In this document: piece by piece, positions 1-9,385 of the stretch | Numbering within the stretch: position 1 is the first letter of the stretch | Layout of the letters: the number at the start of each line of letters is the position of its first letter | Assembly: GCA_965247475.1 (NCBI GenBank) | Contig: OZ252016.1 | Location: forward strand, 1,488,001 to 1,552,000 | Length of the DNA stretch: 64,000 bases | Source: G965247475 sp965247475 | GTDB taxonomy: Bacteria; Chloroflexota; UBA11872 | Reading direction: 5' to 3' | Notes under the pieces: model-generated | The model's database searches: none | Told to the model about the DNA's origin: nothing | What the model saw: only the letters and a program-made list of their open reading frames with translations | Translations under genes and position numbers: made by a program

Positions 1-921
1 CGCATCCGCCGCCCGCGTGTACGGGAAATGGTGAGTCGTCATCCGTTCGGTGTCGATCTGTCCCGACGACAGCAGGTCCATCGCGCGCCGCGCGGAGTGG
101 GCATCGTTCTGCGACTTGTGGCCGAAGTTGCCATCGACGATCCGCTTCCCGCCGAGATCTGACGAGACGAGCGGGAGCGGCGCCCGTTCGTAGCGGCCGA
201 CCAGGATGAGGGTGCCGTTGACCCGCAGCATTTCGAGACTCTGCGCGAATGCCGCGGGACCGGCCGGGCCGCCGACCGCGTAGACGACGATGTCGGCGCC
301 CAAGCCCGCCGTGAGACGACGGACGGCTTGAACGGGATCTTGGTTGCTGGCGTTGACGACGACGTCGGCGCCAAGCGCTTGTGCGAGCTCACAGCGGAGG
401 TCGAGCGCGTCGATTGCGACGAGATGGCCGTTTCCGTTCGCCCGCGCAACCTGCAGCATGAGGCTCCCGACCAATCCCTGCCCGACGATCGCGACGACGT
501 CGTCCCGCGCGATTCCCGCGGTCTCGATCCACGTGACGGACGCTGCGGTGAGGAACCAATAGGGCGCCCGGTCGAACGACACATCGGACGCGAGCGGGTA
601 CACGAAGGGCTGGTCGTCGGCGAATTGGGTGCGGGCCGGGCGCACGACGTATTGGGCGTGCGGAGCGCGGGCAACCGCGCGATCACCGACCGCGAAATGG
701 TCGATATCGGCGCCGACCGCGTCCACCACGCCGGCGAACGAATACCCCATGATCGACGGGTCGATGGCCTCCTCGTGGACGTAGCGACGGCCGATCTCCG
801 ACCCGCGGCTGATCAGCGTGCAGACCGCGCGCAGGCGGACCTCGTCCGGCCGCGGATCTGGGATCGGCGCCTCCTCGAGGGCGATCCGGTACTTCCCCTC
901 CGGCTTTGCGACTCGAAGCAT
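1..921 (-). CDS. Zinc-type alcohol dehydrogenase-like (MDR) oxidoreductase, C-terminus beyond window
   Basis: Reverse-strand translation from the ATG at 919-921 is open to the window edge, giving about 307 residues without a stop. A GGAGG sits about 10 nt upstream of this ATG. It begins MLRVAKPEGKYRIALEE and has a GroES-like N-terminal half followed by a Rossmann half with GQGLVGSLMLQVA and the LGADVVVNA turn typical of medium-chain dehydrogenases. The usual catalytic-zinc GHE motif reads MGYSFAGVV and no four-cysteine structural zinc loop is seen, so it resembles the zinc-poor BchC-like or bi-domain oxidoreductase branch. It lies downstream of two peptidase-family genes on the same strand. 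Family is secure; the substrate is unknown. Confidence 0.85.
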   Translation of the reverse strand, partial: MLRVAKPEGKYRIALEEAPIPDPRPDEVRLRAVCTLISRGSEIGRRYVHEEAIDPSIMGYSFAGVVDAVGADIDHFAVGDRAVARAPHAQYVVRPARTQFADDQPFVYPLASDVSFDRAPYWFLTAASVTWIETAGIARDDVVAIVGQGLVGSLMLQVARANGNGHLVAIDALDLRCELAQALGADVVVNASNQDPVQAVRRLTAGLGADIVVYAVGGPAGPAAFAQSLEMLRVNGTLILVGRYERAPLPLVSSDLGGKRIVDGNFGHKSQNDAHSARRAMDLLSSGQIDTERMTTHHFPYTRAADA

Positions 922-1097
922 CTCAACCTCGCCTCCGACTCTCGATTCGAACGATCCGTGGCGCGCCGCGGCTCCGCGCGCGGCCGTCCGGTCGCGGCAG
1001 CGCACGCCGCGCCGTTCCGACGCCGGCCGAAACGGCCCCCGTCATCACCCTGCGCACCACCTCGTACCTGCGAGCCACGAGCGTTCCACGAACCCGA

Positions 1098-2252
1098 TCA
1101 GAACATTCCCGGACCGAGCGGGAGCTCCCGGGAGAGCTCGGTCCATCGCTCGTTGCCATCCTCGGTGATCAGATATGTGTCCTCCAGCGTGAAGGCGCCG
1201 CGCTCGACATCGTTGTAGAGCGTCTCGACGTTGATGACCATGTTCGCCTCGAGCTCTTGCGAGCTGCCGTGAATCAATGCGGGGCTCTCGTGATGCTCCA
1301 CGCCGATCCCGTGCCCCACATGCTCCATCCTGATGTCGGCGATTTGCTCGCGGGCGGCCTGAATTGCCGTCTCGTATATCTCACCGGCGGTCACGCCGGG
1401 ACGAAGCAGGGCGGCCGCCCGCTGCTGCGCGTCACGAACGCCGTCGTAGATCCGCGCCTGCTCGGCGTCGGGCGCGCCCCAGACATACGATCGAGCGTTG
1501 TCGGCGTAGTACCCCAGCACCTGGGTTCCGAGATCGAACCGCAAGACATCGCCCGTCCCCAGCCCGCGGGCGCCTGGGACTTTGTGCGTGATGACGCTCT
1601 CCGGACCGATCCCGAGCACGAAGTTCTTGATTCCCTCGGCGCCTTGCGCGCCCACGCTGGCGCGGAACGCTCGCGCCAGCTCATCCTCGGTGATACCCGC
1701 TTTCGCCTGGGCCAGCATGTCCGCGCAGGCCTTTTCCAGGATCGCCGTCGCTGACCGCATGCGCTCGATCTCGCCAGGCGTCTTGACCGCTCGAATACGG
1801 CGTATGAGATCGGTGCCGTCGGTGAGCACGCGATCCGGAAACGCCCCGGTCACCACATCGAGGACCCACTTCGGGAGGAACTTCTCCTCCACCGCCAGCA
1901 CGCGCGCCTCCGGATGCTCGCCGAGCGCGGCGATCAAAGCCGAGCGCCACCCCGCCGTCTCGTCGACTCGCCCGTCGGTGCCGAACTCGGCGTACGCCGT
2001 CACGTTCTCGATCCAGCTCACTCGCACAAATGCCGGGAGACTCCAGCGCGGCAGGATCGCGTGCGGTTCGGCTGCCGAATCCGTGAAGAAGAGTCCGATT
2101 GCCGGACGGTCAACCATGGAAAACGAGTTGGCCTGCGTAAAGCCGGACAGATAGAGGAAGTTATTGGGCTGCGCCAGCAGAATCGCGTCGACGCCTTCCT
2201 CGCTCATCAATCGCAGCGCGCGATCGCGATTAAAGAGCATCTCGCTTGTCAT
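1098..2252 (-). CDS. M24 family metallopeptidase (Xaa-Pro aminopeptidase/creatinase-like)
   Basis: About 384 residues from the internal ATG (MTSEMLFNRDRALRLM); an upstream in-frame start at 2276 would add eight unconvincing residues. The N-terminal creatinase-like domain has the typical QPNNFLYLSGF stretch. The C-terminal pita-bread fold shows the expected metal ligands: Asp in RFDLGTQVLGYYADNARS, His in HVGHGIGVEHHESP, and Glu in INVETLYND and FTLEDTYLI. Members cleave X-Pro peptides or hydrolyse creatine-like C-N bonds in the cytoplasm. The start lies 30 nt after the stop of the M19 gene, suggesting co-transcription. A second M24 gene begins at the right end of the window. Confidence 0.9.
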   Translation of the reverse strand: MTSEMLFNRDRALRLMSEEGVDAILLAQPNNFLYLSGFTQANSFSMVDRPAIGLFFTDSAAEPHAILPRWSLPAFVRVSWIENVTAYAEFGTDGRVDETAGWRSALIAALGEHPEARVLAVEEKFLPKWVLDVVTGAFPDRVLTDGTDLIRRIRAVKTPGEIERMRSATAILEKACADMLAQAKAGITEDELARAFRASVGAQGAEGIKNFVLGIGPESVITHKVPGARGLGTGDVLRFDLGTQVLGYYADNARSYVWGAPDAEQARIYDGVRDAQQRAAALLRPGVTAGEIYETAIQAAREQIADIRMEHVGHGIGVEHHESPALIHGSSQELEANMVINVETLYNDVERGAFTLEDTYLITEDGNERWTELSRELPLGPGMF

Positions 2253-2282
2253 GGTTGATTCAGACGACACGCACAAGCGTCG

Positions 2283-3320
2283 TTACTTCCACACCTGCTC
2301 GCACACTCGGATGAAATTGCCGCCGAGAATCGCCTTGATCTCCGCCTCCGAATACCCACGCCTCCGCAGTTCCTCCGGGATGGCCGGGAAATCGGCGTGC
2401 GTCTCGAGGCCCTCGATGTACTCGGTCTCCAGGATGTAGCGGCCGACCAACTCGGGATACATGCGCCTGGTGTTGTTCTCCCATTTGACCTTCGACTGAG
2501 GCGTCATGTCGGTGCCGATTGCCACGTGCTCGGTGCCGACGAGCTCTGCCACGTAATCGATGTGGCGGAAGTAGTCCTCAGGATCCAGCTTCTCCTTGTT
2601 CTCTCTGTGACAGAAGGCGGCGAACGTGGCGAGCCCGACGATTCCGCCGCTCGCCGCCGCCGCTTTGATCAAATCGTCGCTGATGTTTCGGGGATTGGGC
2701 GTCAGCTCGTAGGCGTTCGAGTGCGTGAACGCCACCGGACCGTCGAACGCCTCGATCGCATCCAACGACGTCTTGTCTCCCGCATGGGATAGGTCCAGCA
2801 GAATTCCGGCACGGCGCAATTCGCGCACCATTCGAACGCCGATAAACGTCAATCCCTCGTCTCGGGACTCCAGGCAGCCGTTCCCGAGCAGGTTCTTCTC
2901 GTTGTAGGTGAGCGTGGCTATTCGAATGCCGAGCCGATGCAGAATCGGAACGAATTTTGTGTTGTCTTGAATGAACTCGAGACCCTGGACACCTAATATC
3001 GTGCCCACACGTCCGCTCTCGTAAGATTCATGGAAGTCCGCGACGGACTCGACAAGGAGAACCTTGTCACCCATTTGATCGAAGATGTTGTAGGCGTCAA
3101 ACAGCTCGTCAAGCAACTCCTCGATCCGTCGCGAGTAAAGGCCGAGGGTTATGTGGATCGCGTTGACGCCGCCCCTGAGGATCAACCCGCCGTAGTCGGT
3201 CGGCTGACTCCGAGGCGGAATCAACGAGTTGAGGTTGCCCGCCAGCAGATCGATCACCGGGCCGTCGGTGTGGACGGGCCGGGATGCGGCTGCGTCTTCA
3301 GCCATCGAAACGTCGGTCAT
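2283..3320 (-). CDS. M19 (renal dipeptidase-like) family protein with altered metal site
   Basis: 345 residues from an ATG preceded by GGGGAG at good spacing. Family landmarks include DLSHAG and FTHSN (two metal-binding His) and HVAIGTDMTP (the Asp of the usual GSDFDG). The N-terminal HxD metal motif of M19 enzymes is replaced here by VIDLLAGNLNSLI. The bridging Glu, normally in GVEG, reads GVQGLEFI. Two or three first-shell ligands are therefore missing, so the protein may be a mononuclear variant, have another activity, or be catalytically dead. It heads a short operon with the M24 peptidase. Family assignment is firm, activity is not. Confidence 0.82.
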   Translation of the reverse strand: MTDVSMAEDAAASRPVHTDGPVIDLLAGNLNSLIPPRSQPTDYGGLILRGGVNAIHITLGLYSRRIEELLDELFDAYNIFDQMGDKVLLVESVADFHESYESGRVGTILGVQGLEFIQDNTKFVPILHRLGIRIATLTYNEKNLLGNGCLESRDEGLTFIGVRMVRELRRAGILLDLSHAGDKTSLDAIEAFDGPVAFTHSNAYELTPNPRNISDDLIKAAAASGGIVGLATFAAFCHRENKEKLDPEDYFRHIDYVAELVGTEHVAIGTDMTPQSKVKWENNTRRMYPELVGRYILETEYIEGLETHADFPAIPEELRRRGYSEAEIKAILGGNFIRVCEQVWK

Positions 3321-3776
3321 CGATGTCTCCCCTCTACCGGTCGCGGGATTCGCCAGTGCGCGCACCCGCGCGGAATCAGACGTGCGCCAAGCCGGCGCCG
3401 CCGGTCCGAAGCCGATGCGAACACTTCAACGATCGAACAATACCCGGATCGCCGGCCACGGTACCCCGTCGCGATCATAAGGCCAGTCGGTAGAGCAATG
3501 GCCGCTCCCGGCTGCCACCGGTTGGTCCGGGGATTCCACGCCTCAGCGATCCGAGGACGCGAGCATGCCGAATCGGTGACGAGCGATCAACCGGGGCGGC
3601 CGGCGTGCGGTTGATAGATCGCGCTGAGGCGCCTTCGAGCTCCTCGGGACGGGCCCGTCCACTGGCTGCGGGCAGGCTTTCGCCGGTCCGGTGACCCTGA
3701 GATTCCTCGCTGCGCTCGGAATGACGCGGCGGTTCCCTCACCCTGTCGCTGCCACCGCCGGATCAACTCCCGCCGA
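3321..3776. other. Intergenic region without a convincing gene
   Basis: About 455 bp between the M19 gene and a small membrane protein gene. Open frames here are Arg/Ser/Pro-rich and look like by-products of base composition. The only recognisable content is a dispersed repeat near 3677-3725. A promoter for the minus-strand M19 gene would lie near 3330-3450, but no clear -35/-10 pair was seen. Confidence 0.6.
3677..3725 (+). repeat. Dispersed intergenic repeat, family A (copy 1)
   Basis: The stretch reads through CCGGTCCGGTGACC and GATTCCTCGCTGCGCTCGGA to ATGAC. Similar sequences occur near 26229-26302, in reverse near 34992-35050, and in reverse near 59689-59765. All lie between genes. The GAGGAATC...GATTCCTC half forms a short hairpin with the neighbouring CGCTGCGC. 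Confidence 0.7.
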
Positions 3777-4211
3777 CTAGGACCGGGATCCTGCCTGCCA
3801 CATGCGGCAGCCCGTGACGCCCAGAACCAGCGGCACCATCACGTCCACCGCCGCCCAGATTATCCAGGCCTGATGGTTGCCATCCAGACTGTCCTCACCC
3901 AAGGCCAGCAGCGAGAACCAGTTGTGCAGAAACAGGATCGTGACGCCCGCGGTAAGGAAGAAGACTACGTTGACCTCTAGGTAACGGCGAGTAATCGCTC
4001 CGCCCGAGTCGCTCTCGTCTTCCTCCCGCTTCCTGAGGTAATTGGACATCAGCGCCAGCGCCAGACCGATGACCATCAGGATGTTCAGCACGCGCCAGAC
4101 GCCAATCACTTCGAAGGAATCGGCCAAGAAAGGATTGATGATGAAGTAGACCGCCACCACCGTGCCGATGCCAACCAGGGAAGCCCCGACCAGTTTCATT
4201 ATTCCGCCCAC
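3777..4211 (-). CDS. Small four-helix membrane protein, unknown function
   Basis: 144 residues from a GTG with GGAG six bases upstream; an ATG four codons in is an alternative. Four hydrophobic segments can be seen: residues about 5-25 (LVGASLVGIGTVVAVYFII), 40-60, 83-100 and 118-138. A charged loop with KREEDESDSGG sits between helices two and three. No conserved catalytic motif is visible and I do not recognise the family. It is transcribed away from the ABC-2 exporter that follows. Coding seems real because of the clean hydrophobic periodicity and the ribosome-binding site. Confidence 0.7.
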   Translation of the reverse strand: MGGIMKLVGASLVGIGTVVAVYFIINPFLADSFEVIGVWRVLNILMVIGLALALMSNYLRKREEDESDSGGAITRRYLEVNVVFFLTAGVTILFLHNWFSLLALGEDSLDGNHQAWIIWAAVDVMVPLVLGVTGCRMWQAGSRS

Positions 4212-4736
4212 AACAATCTCCGTTTGCCGATCATTCCCCGGCCCGGCGGCACCCTGGAGCAGGTCTCCAGGATCTCCACGGGCGGTCGGATGCCGACCCC
4301 TATCGGCGAATCAGCCGCAGCGTATCAGATGGATATGATCTTAGACCAATTGGAATCAAGCGGAGGAAGCATGCGAATATCCGAACGCGGATAGATCACT
4401 ATCCCGAATCGTCAGAGCAACCAGTTCGGCATGAATCACGATGCCATGGTTGGGATCACTCCAACGAGCGCGGTCCGTTCGTCTAGAAGCGGACGGCGTC
4501 CTGGGCGGCCTGGAAACGTCCGGGACATCCGCCCAGTGGCCCGACCCGTCGGGATCGGAGGGATCGATGCTCGAAATCGGTGCTCGCCCCGCAAGCGTGG
4601 GCCGCCAGGCCCCGGCAGCGGCGAGCGTGAGCGGGGCGCGTGCGGCGATCGGAGAGCGCTCGCTCGCGTCTGATTCGGCACGCTCGTCGCGCTATTTGGT
4701 ACTCTCCCCGGCGCCGGTGCGCCCCCACGATGTGCG
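4212..4736. other. Divergent intergenic region before ABC-2 exporter
   Basis: About 525 bp separates the minus-strand membrane-protein gene from the plus-strand ABC genes, so promoters for both should lie here. The first 180 bp is AT-richer (around 4320-4400) and is the likeliest promoter zone. From about 4480 the DNA is very GC-rich and open in several frames, none with family features. No gene is called. Confidence 0.5.
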
Positions 4737-5684
<948 letters not shown>

Positions 5685-5686
5685 CC

Positions 5687-6886
5687 GTGCGCGCGGCGCT
5701 GGCCATCGCGGCTAAGGATGTCCGGCAGCGCGTACGCGACCGCTCGCTCTACATCTTTGCCTTTGCCGCGCCGCTCGGGCTGGCCGCCATCTTCAGCTTC
5801 GTATTCAACCCCATTCGTGAGTTTGACTTCTCGGCGACGTACGCGGTGGTCGATGAGGACGGGGGGCCTATCGCCAGAGGGCTCGTCGACGGCGTGCTCG
5901 GGGGATTGGCGGCGGACAGCGACGTCGAGCTGATCGACTTGGCGAGTGAAGCGGAGGCCGCGCGGCTGCTCGAGGGCGACTCCGACGTTGCGGCCGATGC
6001 GCCTGATATCGACGCGGCCATCGTGATCCCCAAGGGCTTCTCCGCGCGGGTGCAGGCTGGTCAAGCGTCGGAACTGCGCGTGCTCGGCAACGCGGCGGCC
6101 ACGACCGCGTCCGCGCTCGCGGTTGCCGTGGTCGAGTCATACGCGCACGAGCTGGAGTACCTCCAGGGGGCGGTGGCCACGCTGGCGGCGCTCGATCCCG
6201 CGCGATTGGCCGACGCCGACGCGGTGGTGGCGCGAGCGGCCGCAATGGCCAGGCCGGTCACCGTTCGGGACGTGTCGGCCAGCACCAAACAGCTTGACCA
6301 GACAACGTTCTACGCCGCCGGCATCGCGATCTTCTTCCTGTTCTTTACCGCGCAGTTCGGCGTCAACGGTTTGTTGGAGGAGCGGCACGCCGGCACGTTG
6401 AGCCGGTTGCTGGCGGCACCGATCCCCAAGTGGTCGATCGTGCTCGGCAAGGCGATCACCGCGTTCGCGCTGGGTCTTGTCAGCATGCTGGTCCTGGTGG
6501 TGGCGACAAGCCTCCTGTTCGGCGCGGACTGGGGCAATCCAGGCGGCGTGGCGTTGCTGGTGATCGCGGGCACGGCGTCGGCCATCGGCGTCACGTCGGT
6601 CGTCGGAGCGCTGGCGCGCACGGCCGAGCAGGCGGCGGTGTTCACGTCGATCATCGCGGTGGTGCTGGGGATTCTGGGCGGCACGTTCTTCCCCGTGAGC
6701 CAGGCCGGGGGCTTTCTCGCCAGCCTGCGATTCATCACGCCGCATGGATGGTTCATGCAGGGTCTCGGCGACCTGGCCGGCGGCTCGGTCGTCGACGTGA
6801 TTCCGGCGACGGCCGCGATGATCGGGTTCGCCGCGGTGAGCTCGGTCATCGCGCTGGTGCTGCTGCGACGGGGCCTCAATCCATGA
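5687..6886 (+). CDS. ABC-2 type exporter permease, first subunit
   Basis: 399 residues from a GTG two bases after the ATPase stop. Layout is that of ABC2_membrane_3 proteins: one N-terminal membrane helix (residues about 20-42), a large extracytoplasmic domain of some 170 residues, then five or six helices from about residue 208 (FYAAGIAIFFLFFTAQFGVN) to the end. The segment LLEERHAGTLSRLLAAPI is the coupling-helix motif (E-R-x-x-G-T) of this family. It overlaps the next permease gene by four bases (ATGA), which implies translational coupling. The two permeases probably form a heterodimer. Confidence 0.92.
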   Translation: MRAALAIAAKDVRQRVRDRSLYIFAFAAPLGLAAIFSFVFNPIREFDFSATYAVVDEDGGPIARGLVDGVLGGLAADSDVELIDLASEAEAARLLEGDSDVAADAPDIDAAIVIPKGFSARVQAGQASELRVLGNAAATTASALAVAVVESYAHELEYLQGAVATLAALDPARLADADAVVARAAAMARPVTVRDVSASTKQLDQTTFYAAGIAIFFLFFTAQFGVNGLLEERHAGTLSRLLAAPIPKWSIVLGKAITAFALGLVSMLVLVVATSLLFGADWGNPGGVALLVIAGTASAIGVTSVVGALARTAEQAAVFTSIIAVVLGILGGTFFPVSQAGGFLASLRFITPHGWFMQGLGDLAGGSVVDVIPATAAMIGFAAVSSVIALVLLRRGLNP

Positions 6887-8049
6887 AGTCGCTCACGATC
6901 GCCGCGATGAACCTGCGCCGCTTCATGCGCGAGCGCGCGAACATCTTCTTCGTGTTCATCTTCCCGATGCTGCTGATCCTCGTGCTCGGGTCGGTGTTCG
7001 GGGGCGGCTTCGACACGCGCCTGGGCGTCGTCGCTCTCGGGTCCGGCGAGCTCACCAGCGCGACCGTCGAGAGCCTGGAGGCGCGGGACGAGTTGGTCGT
7101 GCAGCGGCGGGACGACCGCGACGCCGTCATACGGGCCGTCGAGCGCGGCGAGCTGGAGGCGGCGTTGATCATCCCGGCCGGCTACGACGACGCCGTACGC
7201 ACCGGCGGCGCCGTGGAGATCGACTTCGTCGCCCGCCCGGGTCAGCAAGCCTCGAACCTTCGCCGGACCATCGACGCGGTGCTCGCGGATCGGATGGCGC
7301 TGCCGCGCGTCGCCGCATTCGTCGCCGCCGAAGGGGCGGGCACGTTCGACGAGGCGCTCGCCCACGCCGAGGCGGCGGCGCAGGCCGGTGGCGTGCAGGT
7401 CACGACCACGGTCTCGGGCGAGCCCATCGTGTTCGCTCAGTTCGGGCAGTTCGACCTGGGCGCGCAACAACAGCTCGTCCTGTTCATGTTCCTCACGTCG
7501 CTGGCCGGGTCGGCCGCGCTGATTCAGACGCGGCGAATCGGCGTGGCGCGGCGCATGTTCGCCACGCCCACGCCGGTGCGGTCCATCCTGCTCGGTGAGG
7601 GTCTAGGGCGATTCGGCGTCGCGCTGGTGCAGGGGGTCTTCATCATGGTGGGGACGCTGCTGATGTTCGGCGTGCGCTGGGGCGACCCGCTGAGCGCGAT
7701 CGTGATCCTGCTCGTCTTTGGGCTCGTGGGGAGCGGCGCGGCGATGCTGATGGGGGCGCTGTTTCACAACGATCAGCAGGCCGCGCCCGTCGGGGTGTTC
7801 CTCGGGCTGGGAACCGCGGCGCTCGGCGGCTGCATGATGCCGCTTCAGGTGATGGAACTCTTCGCGCCCGCCGTGTGGACCGTCGCCCACGTGACGCCGC
7901 ATGCCTGGGCGTTGGAAGCGTTCGAGGATCTGGTGGTGAACGGCGCGGGCCTCGGCGACGTGCTGCCGTTCATCGGAATCCTGCTCGCCTACGCCGCCGG
8001 CTTCTACGCGCTAGCCATCTGGCGCCTGCGAGCGGTTCTCACGCGATAG
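6883..8049 (+). CDS. ABC-2 type exporter permease, second subunit
   Basis: 388 residues from the ATG that overlaps the previous stop; a longer open frame upstream lies inside the first permease gene and is not used. It starts MKSLTIAAMNLRRFMRERAN, has an anchor helix at residues 20-40 (IFFVFIFPMLLILVLGSVFG), an extracytoplasmic domain to about residue 190, then the helical bundle beginning LVLFMFLTSLAGSAALIQTR. The coupling segment RRIGVARRMFATP takes the place of the E-R-x-x-G-T motif of its partner. It is the last gene of the exporter operon; a perfect hairpin follows 36 nt after the stop. Confidence 0.92.
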   Translation: MKSLTIAAMNLRRFMRERANIFFVFIFPMLLILVLGSVFGGGFDTRLGVVALGSGELTSATVESLEARDELVVQRRDDRDAVIRAVERGELEAALIIPAGYDDAVRTGGAVEIDFVARPGQQASNLRRTIDAVLADRMALPRVAAFVAAEGAGTFDEALAHAEAAAQAGGVQVTTTVSGEPIVFAQFGQFDLGAQQQLVLFMFLTSLAGSAALIQTRRIGVARRMFATPTPVRSILLGEGLGRFGVALVQGVFIMVGTLLMFGVRWGDPLSAIVILLVFGLVGSGAAMLMGALFHNDQQAAPVGVFLGLGTAALGGCMMPLQVMELFAPAVWTVAHVTPHAWALEAFEDLVVNGAGLGDVLPFIGILLAYAAGFYALAIWRLRAVLTR

Positions 8050-8085
8050 CGAGCTGCACGGCCGAGGCTTGTCGTCTTTCCGTCA

Positions 8086-8103
8086 CCCCGGCGGACGCCG
8101 GGG
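8086..8103. terminator. GC hairpin after exporter operon
   Basis: Perfect 8-bp inverted repeat CCCCGGCG-GA-CGCCGGGG, 36 nt after the second permease stop. There is no T-run, so it is either a T-less terminator or one of the dispersed palindromes (GTCACCCCGGCGGACGCC type) found between genes; similar palindromes lie at 38005-38024 and 59851-59870. Confidence 0.55.
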
Positions 8104-8200
8104 GGTCCAGTCTTACTCCGTCGCCCCCTCTTGGGGTGTCCAGACCGGGGACGTGGTTGACGAACGTTCAGGCACATCGCTTACACCGCGAACAGGCGCG

Positions 8201-8518
8201 TTAGCGAATGGTTCTTACCTGGAGGCGGACGCCTTCGTGCCGCTGGATCTGGTTGATGACCTCGAACAGATTGCGGGCCTGCGGGTTGCCGTTGGGACCG
8301 AACATGCGCATCAGGCTCTTGGGCGACTTGTCGGTCAGGCGGCCCAACTCGTCGAACCCGATGGCGGCGTTGATGTAGTCGCGCAACAAGGCCTTGCCAA
8401 CTTCCACCTGGCCCTCAAGCAGCGCGCCAATGCCCTCGTTCAACAGCCCTTCCCGGAACTCCGGGTCGCGCCGGGCGCGGGCCAGCACCGTTTCCCTGAA
8501 GTCTCGCGTGAGTGGCAT
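8201..8518 (-). CDS. HTH addiction-module antitoxin (HigA-like, RelE/ParE-partner type)
   Basis: 105 residues from the ATG at 8516-8518, beginning MPLTRDFRETVLARARRDPE. The C-terminal half, with GKALLRDYINAAIGFDELG and KSPKSLMRMFGPNGNP, is the putative XRE-type DNA-binding domain of small addiction-module antidote proteins. It would bind the cognate RelE/HigB-type toxin and repress the operon. The toxin remnant lies directly upstream on the same strand with only four bases between, the usual toxin-first order. Because that toxin is truncated, this antitoxin is probably an orphan or protects against toxins made elsewhere. Confidence 0.85.
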   Translation of the reverse strand: MPLTRDFRETVLARARRDPEFREGLLNEGIGALLEGQVEVGKALLRDYINAAIGFDELGRLTDKSPKSLMRMFGPNGNPQARNLFEVINQIQRHEGVRLQVRTIR

Positions 8519-8522
8519 TGCG

Positions 8523-8687
8523 CTATGTCTCCTCTCGCTTGGGCCGTAGGTAGGACTCCCAAAGCTTCTGGGCGGCCTCGATATCCGCCGACTGGCGCCG
8601 CTTGGTGCCTTCGCCAAGCAGGATGATCAGAGCCTCACCATCCCTCCCGAAGTAGATCCGGTAGCCGGCCCGGTTCATTCGCTCCAT
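8523..8687 (-). pseudogene. N-terminally truncated RelE/HigB-like toxin remnant
   Basis: Reverse-strand translation gives 54 residues, from an ATG at 8685-8687 to a TAG at 8523-8525, including GYRIYFGRDGEALIILLGEG and TKRRQSADIEAAQKLW. This is the C-terminal half of the addiction-module killer proteins that pair with the neighbouring antitoxin; full-length members are about 95-110 residues. The missing N-terminal half ends at the edge of a 50-bp dispersed repeat (8671-8720). The first six residues, MERMNR, come from that repeat, and a TAG lies immediately upstream of the ATG. The repeat appears to have replaced the start of the gene, so the toxin is very probably inactive. Confidence 0.72.
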
Positions 8688-8720
8688 CTAGGACATCCCC
8701 GCCTGAAGCTCGGGCCACCT
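8671..8720 (+). repeat. 50-bp dispersed repeat, family B (copy inside toxin gene)
   Basis: Begins CGGTTCATTCG and ends GAAGCTCGGGCCACCT. It aligns base for base over 50 positions, with a minority of mismatches, with 13816-13865 and 13891-13940. The core is a hairpin (CCCGACCTGAAGGTCGGG in the better-preserved copies; here CCCGCCTGAAGCTCGGG). A shorter reverse copy is at 35081-35107. Confidence 0.75.
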
Positions 8721-8762
8721 GGGCAGTCTCGGCTTTAGCGGCTGCGCTCATAGTGGCCCTGC

Positions 8763-9377
8763 TCAAGTTGCTGCTTGGCTAGTCGAGTCTCCGTCCGAAG
8801 TCTGCACCCCGGAAGCGCCTTCCGTAGGTGCGCAAGCCGATTCGTGAACCCCCGACCGGCAGCACTCGCTCTCCTGACTCAACTTCTCGTTACCGATGCT
8901 CTCGTGGTGCAAGACTTTAATGCGCGCGTATCTGGCTAGCAGATCTACCAGCGACAGAATGCTTAGAACTGCCCATGCCGCGAAGAATGTCACGATGGCA
9001 ATTGACACTCGCACTGCGATAATATGCGTGTTGCCATGTGAAAATAAGGCTATTGATAATATGCCGCTAAAGATGCATAGCATCGCCAATGCTGCCGTGA
9101 ACCAAAAAGGCCAGACTTCCTCCCTTACTCCGTGTCCCTGCCTGTCTAAGAATATTAGTAGATCGTCTCGCATAATCGCGAGTGTAATAGCGATCCCTGC
9201 TAGGACGATCCCGAGAAGAGCGCTTGATGCAGCAACTTCTATGCCGATCAAGCGACTATGGAGCCATTCTGACGCGGAGTAGTCGGGAAGTAGCCCTACC
9301 ACCACAGACACTGATACTGCAATTAGTGTGTCCCAGTGAAACACTGCCTGCCATCGCGAGAGAGTAATTCGTAGCAA
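8763..9377 (-). CDS. Four-helix membrane protein of AT-rich two-gene cassette, unknown function
   Basis: 204 residues. Hydrophobic helices lie at about residues 17-33 (LIAVSVSVVVGLLP), 45-70 (IEVAASSALLGIVLAGIAIT), 90-112 (FWFTAALAMLCIFSGILSIALF) and 120-145. A soluble tail of about 60 residues contains a Cys pair (ECCRSG). The gene starts eight bases after the 276-residue gene, so the two look like one transcript. Base composition is clearly less GC-rich than in neighbours, pointing to recent acquisition. I do not recognise the family. Membrane protein plus soluble partner next to toxin-antitoxin genes suggests a defence or addiction role, but this is inference only. Confidence 0.7.
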   Translation of the reverse strand: MLRITLSRWQAVFHWDTLIAVSVSVVVGLLPDYSASEWLHSRLIGIEVAASSALLGIVLAGIAITLAIMRDDLLIFLDRQGHGVREEVWPFWFTAALAMLCIFSGILSIALFSHGNTHIIAVRVSIAIVTFFAAWAVLSILSLVDLLARYARIKVLHHESIGNEKLSQESECCRSGVHESACAPTEGASGVQTSDGDSTSQAAT

Positions 9378-9385
9378 GGTTAATC

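Noticed and set aside
8050..8200. Small gene between exporter and antitoxin
   Set aside because: The stretch consists of a palindromic repeat and short unsupported frames.
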